Assembly (NCBI RefSeq): GCF_905475465.1
Contig: NC_062256.1
Span: forward strand, 3,729,662 to 3,793,661
DNA from: Pieris napi
Lineage: Eukaryota; Arthropoda; Insecta; Lepidoptera; Pieridae
Reading direction: 5' to 3'
Length of the DNA stretch: 64,000 nucleotides
Position 1 is the stretch's first letter. Each line of letters begins with the position of its first letter. Below, one piece after another: positions 62,426-64,000 of the stretch. The notes below the pieces were generated by a model, which was not told where the DNA came from, did no database searches, and worked only from the letters and a program-made list of their open reading frames with translations. A program made the translations under genes and the position numbers.

Positions 62426-62909
62426 TAATGTTAATATTGTCATCTGAAATGTTAAAAAAAACATCCAGTGGAATGATACAATCTTTTTCCCCTAGATAAG
62501 AATATTTCGAGATAAATTTAAAACAATACCAAATAATTAATTAAAACATTAAAAGTAAACTATATTGCACTTACACCTCTCAGATTTTGATGAAAGATTA
62601 AGATTTTGAAAAACATATTTTAACAATGACAATAAAAATTGTAATGCCTACATTTATTACGTCTATAAATTTTATTAATTCGCTTATCAAAACCGAATCA
62701 AACTCAATAAAAAATTTATACTTATGTATGAAAGTGGTTCAAGACAAATTAAAGCAATTTTTATTTCATTCAACTTGACAAAATGGCGTATAAGTGGCTG
62801 TTTCGATCTGCGATTTATAAAAAGGATCTTAATGTCCGATCTCATTAATTGATTTACATTTAGGCTTACATTTTGTTATGATGAAACAAAATATTTGATA
62901 ACTTTTACT

Positions 62910-62975
62910 GTGTAACACACCCACTCGCTCACACATACACACACACACACACGCAAACACACACATACACACACC
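62910..62975. repeat. (CA)n-rich simple repeat
   Basis: ACACAC runs broken by TC, GC and AT variants. Confidence 0.85.
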
Positions 62976-63195
62976 AAATTTATGTTTACGACTCCGTTTG
63001 CAATGTTTTCTTTTAGCACTGACTTATTTTCTTCTATTGTATCTTATGACAATGACCTGATTGTACGTGTATCTATCACTCAGGTCTCCTGTTACAGAGA
63101 CCAGTCTCTCACATACACTTCCAAATTTTATCATCTTAGTTTAATCATAATAACCTTGTATGTATATTGTATATGTTAGAGAAGAAATAAAGATT

Positions 63196-63226
63196 ATTTA
63201 TTATTTATTATTATTATTATTATTTT
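63196..63226. repeat. (TTA)n microsatellite
   Basis: About nine TTA/TTAT units. Confidence 0.75.
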
Positions 63227-63297
63227 AATACAAAATACATTTTTAAGGTTATATTTAACGCTAGAGTGCTAAATTCTATAGTGATAAGCGTTACCCT

Positions 63298-63314
63298 TAT
63301 AATAATAATAATAA
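63298..63314. repeat. (TAA)n microsatellite
   Basis: Five TAA units. Confidence 0.7.
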
Positions 63315-63394
63315 ACCTGTATTCATCCACATCTTATTGACATACATTTAATAAAAAGTAGAGAGATAAATACAATTTTAACTATGATGTGGCC

Positions 63395-63663
63395 CCTGTT
63401 CGAGAGAAGGCCTCCTCCAACTTTTCTCACCCTAATTTATTTTGAGCCATCGTCATCCAATTTCTTCCAGCTCTCCCGATCCCGTCGGCCCATCGCTCTA
63501 ATGGTCCTCCTATCTTCCTTTTTCCTTTTGGACCAGTCCATTCGGTTACTCCTTTAGACAATCTGTCATCTGAACAGCGGTCTACGTGGCCTGCCCATCT
63601 CCATTTAAGTTTTAGGGCATATTGCTTAACAATAAAATTTGGTTTTTCTGCGAATAGATTCAC
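63395..63663 (-). pseudogene. RTE-like LINE: RT C-terminal domain
   Basis: The minus frame reads KLKWRWAGHVDRCSDDRLSK, GVTEWTGPKGKRKIGGPLER and WADGIGRAGRNWMTMAQNKL. This is the KWxWAGHxxRxxDxRW...EWTGPxGKRxxGRPxxRWxDDIxxxAGxNWMxxAQ pattern at the end of RTE-like polyproteins. After a stop, GAGAAAAGTTGGAGGAGGCC corresponds to the LEEAF end. Its open frame covers 78 codons. It is a better-preserved relative of 12885-13085. Confidence 0.75.
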
Positions 63664-64000
63664 TTTTATCGAGCGTTAATAATAAAGTATAATGTTTTTT
63701 CTAGCTGGGTAATTGAATTCAAAGAAAACAATAATTTCCGGTGGAACTATGTAAAAAACTAAACCAAAGAATCACAAACACATGACAAGAATAAAGGCAG
63801 ATGGCGCCTCACCCTGGACGGAAATCGAAAGGAATTTTTTACTTGAAGGGCAAAAACTCATGGGAAGAAATTTTTTGGGAAGTGAAAGCTTGGATTTGAT
63901 TTAATTCGTGAGAAACGTGATTGATGAATATACGATGATATTTAATAATTCGATTGCATAAATTTATATTTTTTTGTTACACATATTTAATTGTTTTATA
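63664..64000. other. Unassigned stretch
   Basis: AGATGGCGCCTCACCCTGGA at 63800 reads RWRLTLDGN, possibly another LINE W-like end (compare WRLTVDALCLN at 53290), but it is too short to call. Confidence 0.35.

Overview
This window looks like a gene-poor, transposon-saturated piece of a lepidopteran (moth or butterfly) nuclear genome. The reasons are: AT-rich DNA with no prokaryotic gene layout; very short open frames; several tRNA-derived SINE families; many 5'-truncated LINE 3' ends, including the GGCCGGCAACGCACTCGCGA-type tail that I associate with Lepidoptera; PIF/Harbinger and Tc1/mariner-type elements with TTA/TAA or TA target sites; and Helitron-like ends beginning A|TCTATATAAATAAAAATG. 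I cannot name the species. All family assignments are from memory and pattern recognition, not from a database search.

Only one frame looks like an intact host gene: 11975-12580 (+), a 201-codon single-exon ORF with a poly(A) signal behind it and an ASH/MSP-like (hydin/CFAP-type) beta-sandwich pattern in its C-terminal half. Every other recognisable coding stretch is transposon debris. It includes reverse-transcriptase C-termini of about nine LINE lineages, a decayed Harbinger transposase with its Myb/SANT partner (5089-7184), a MADF domain kept inside a mini-Harbinger (27286-27748), and the helix-turn-helix of a mariner-like element (11030-11756).

Layout. 0-5 kb: LINE tails, a 26-bp perfect hairpin, a 20-bp AT-rich minisatellite and a SINE. 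5-9 kb: the Harbinger, a partial copy of its right end, and a LINE tail split by a MITE. 9.5-15.1 kb: LINE tails, the mariner-like element, the host-like gene and a head-to-tail dispersed repeat. 15.2-18.5 kb: two MITEs and the first member of a family built around a GAAGT-N3-ACTTC palindrome. 18.9-32.1 kb: SINEs and LINE pieces, with the MADF mini-Harbinger inside a SINE. 32.2-37.3 kb: twin perfect hairpins, an inverted pair of palindrome-family elements and a 109-bp minisatellite. 37.7-46.2 kb: Helitron-like copies, MITEs, SINEs and LINE tails, several nested. 46.5-54.1 kb: a three-unit 285-bp tandem array of palindrome-family sequence and an inverted element pair. 54-64 kb: SINEs, LINE tails and a 2-kb foldback element with long arms, one arm broken by a second element with 122-bp TIRs.

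The genes here do not form a pathway. The story is serial insertion: SINE interrupted by Harbinger, LINE tails interrupted by MITEs or other repeats, Helitron-like copy interrupted by MITE, foldback interrupted by mariner-type MITE. The most unusual signals are the palindrome-bounded family, the foldback, the paired perfect hairpins and the intronless ASH-like gene.
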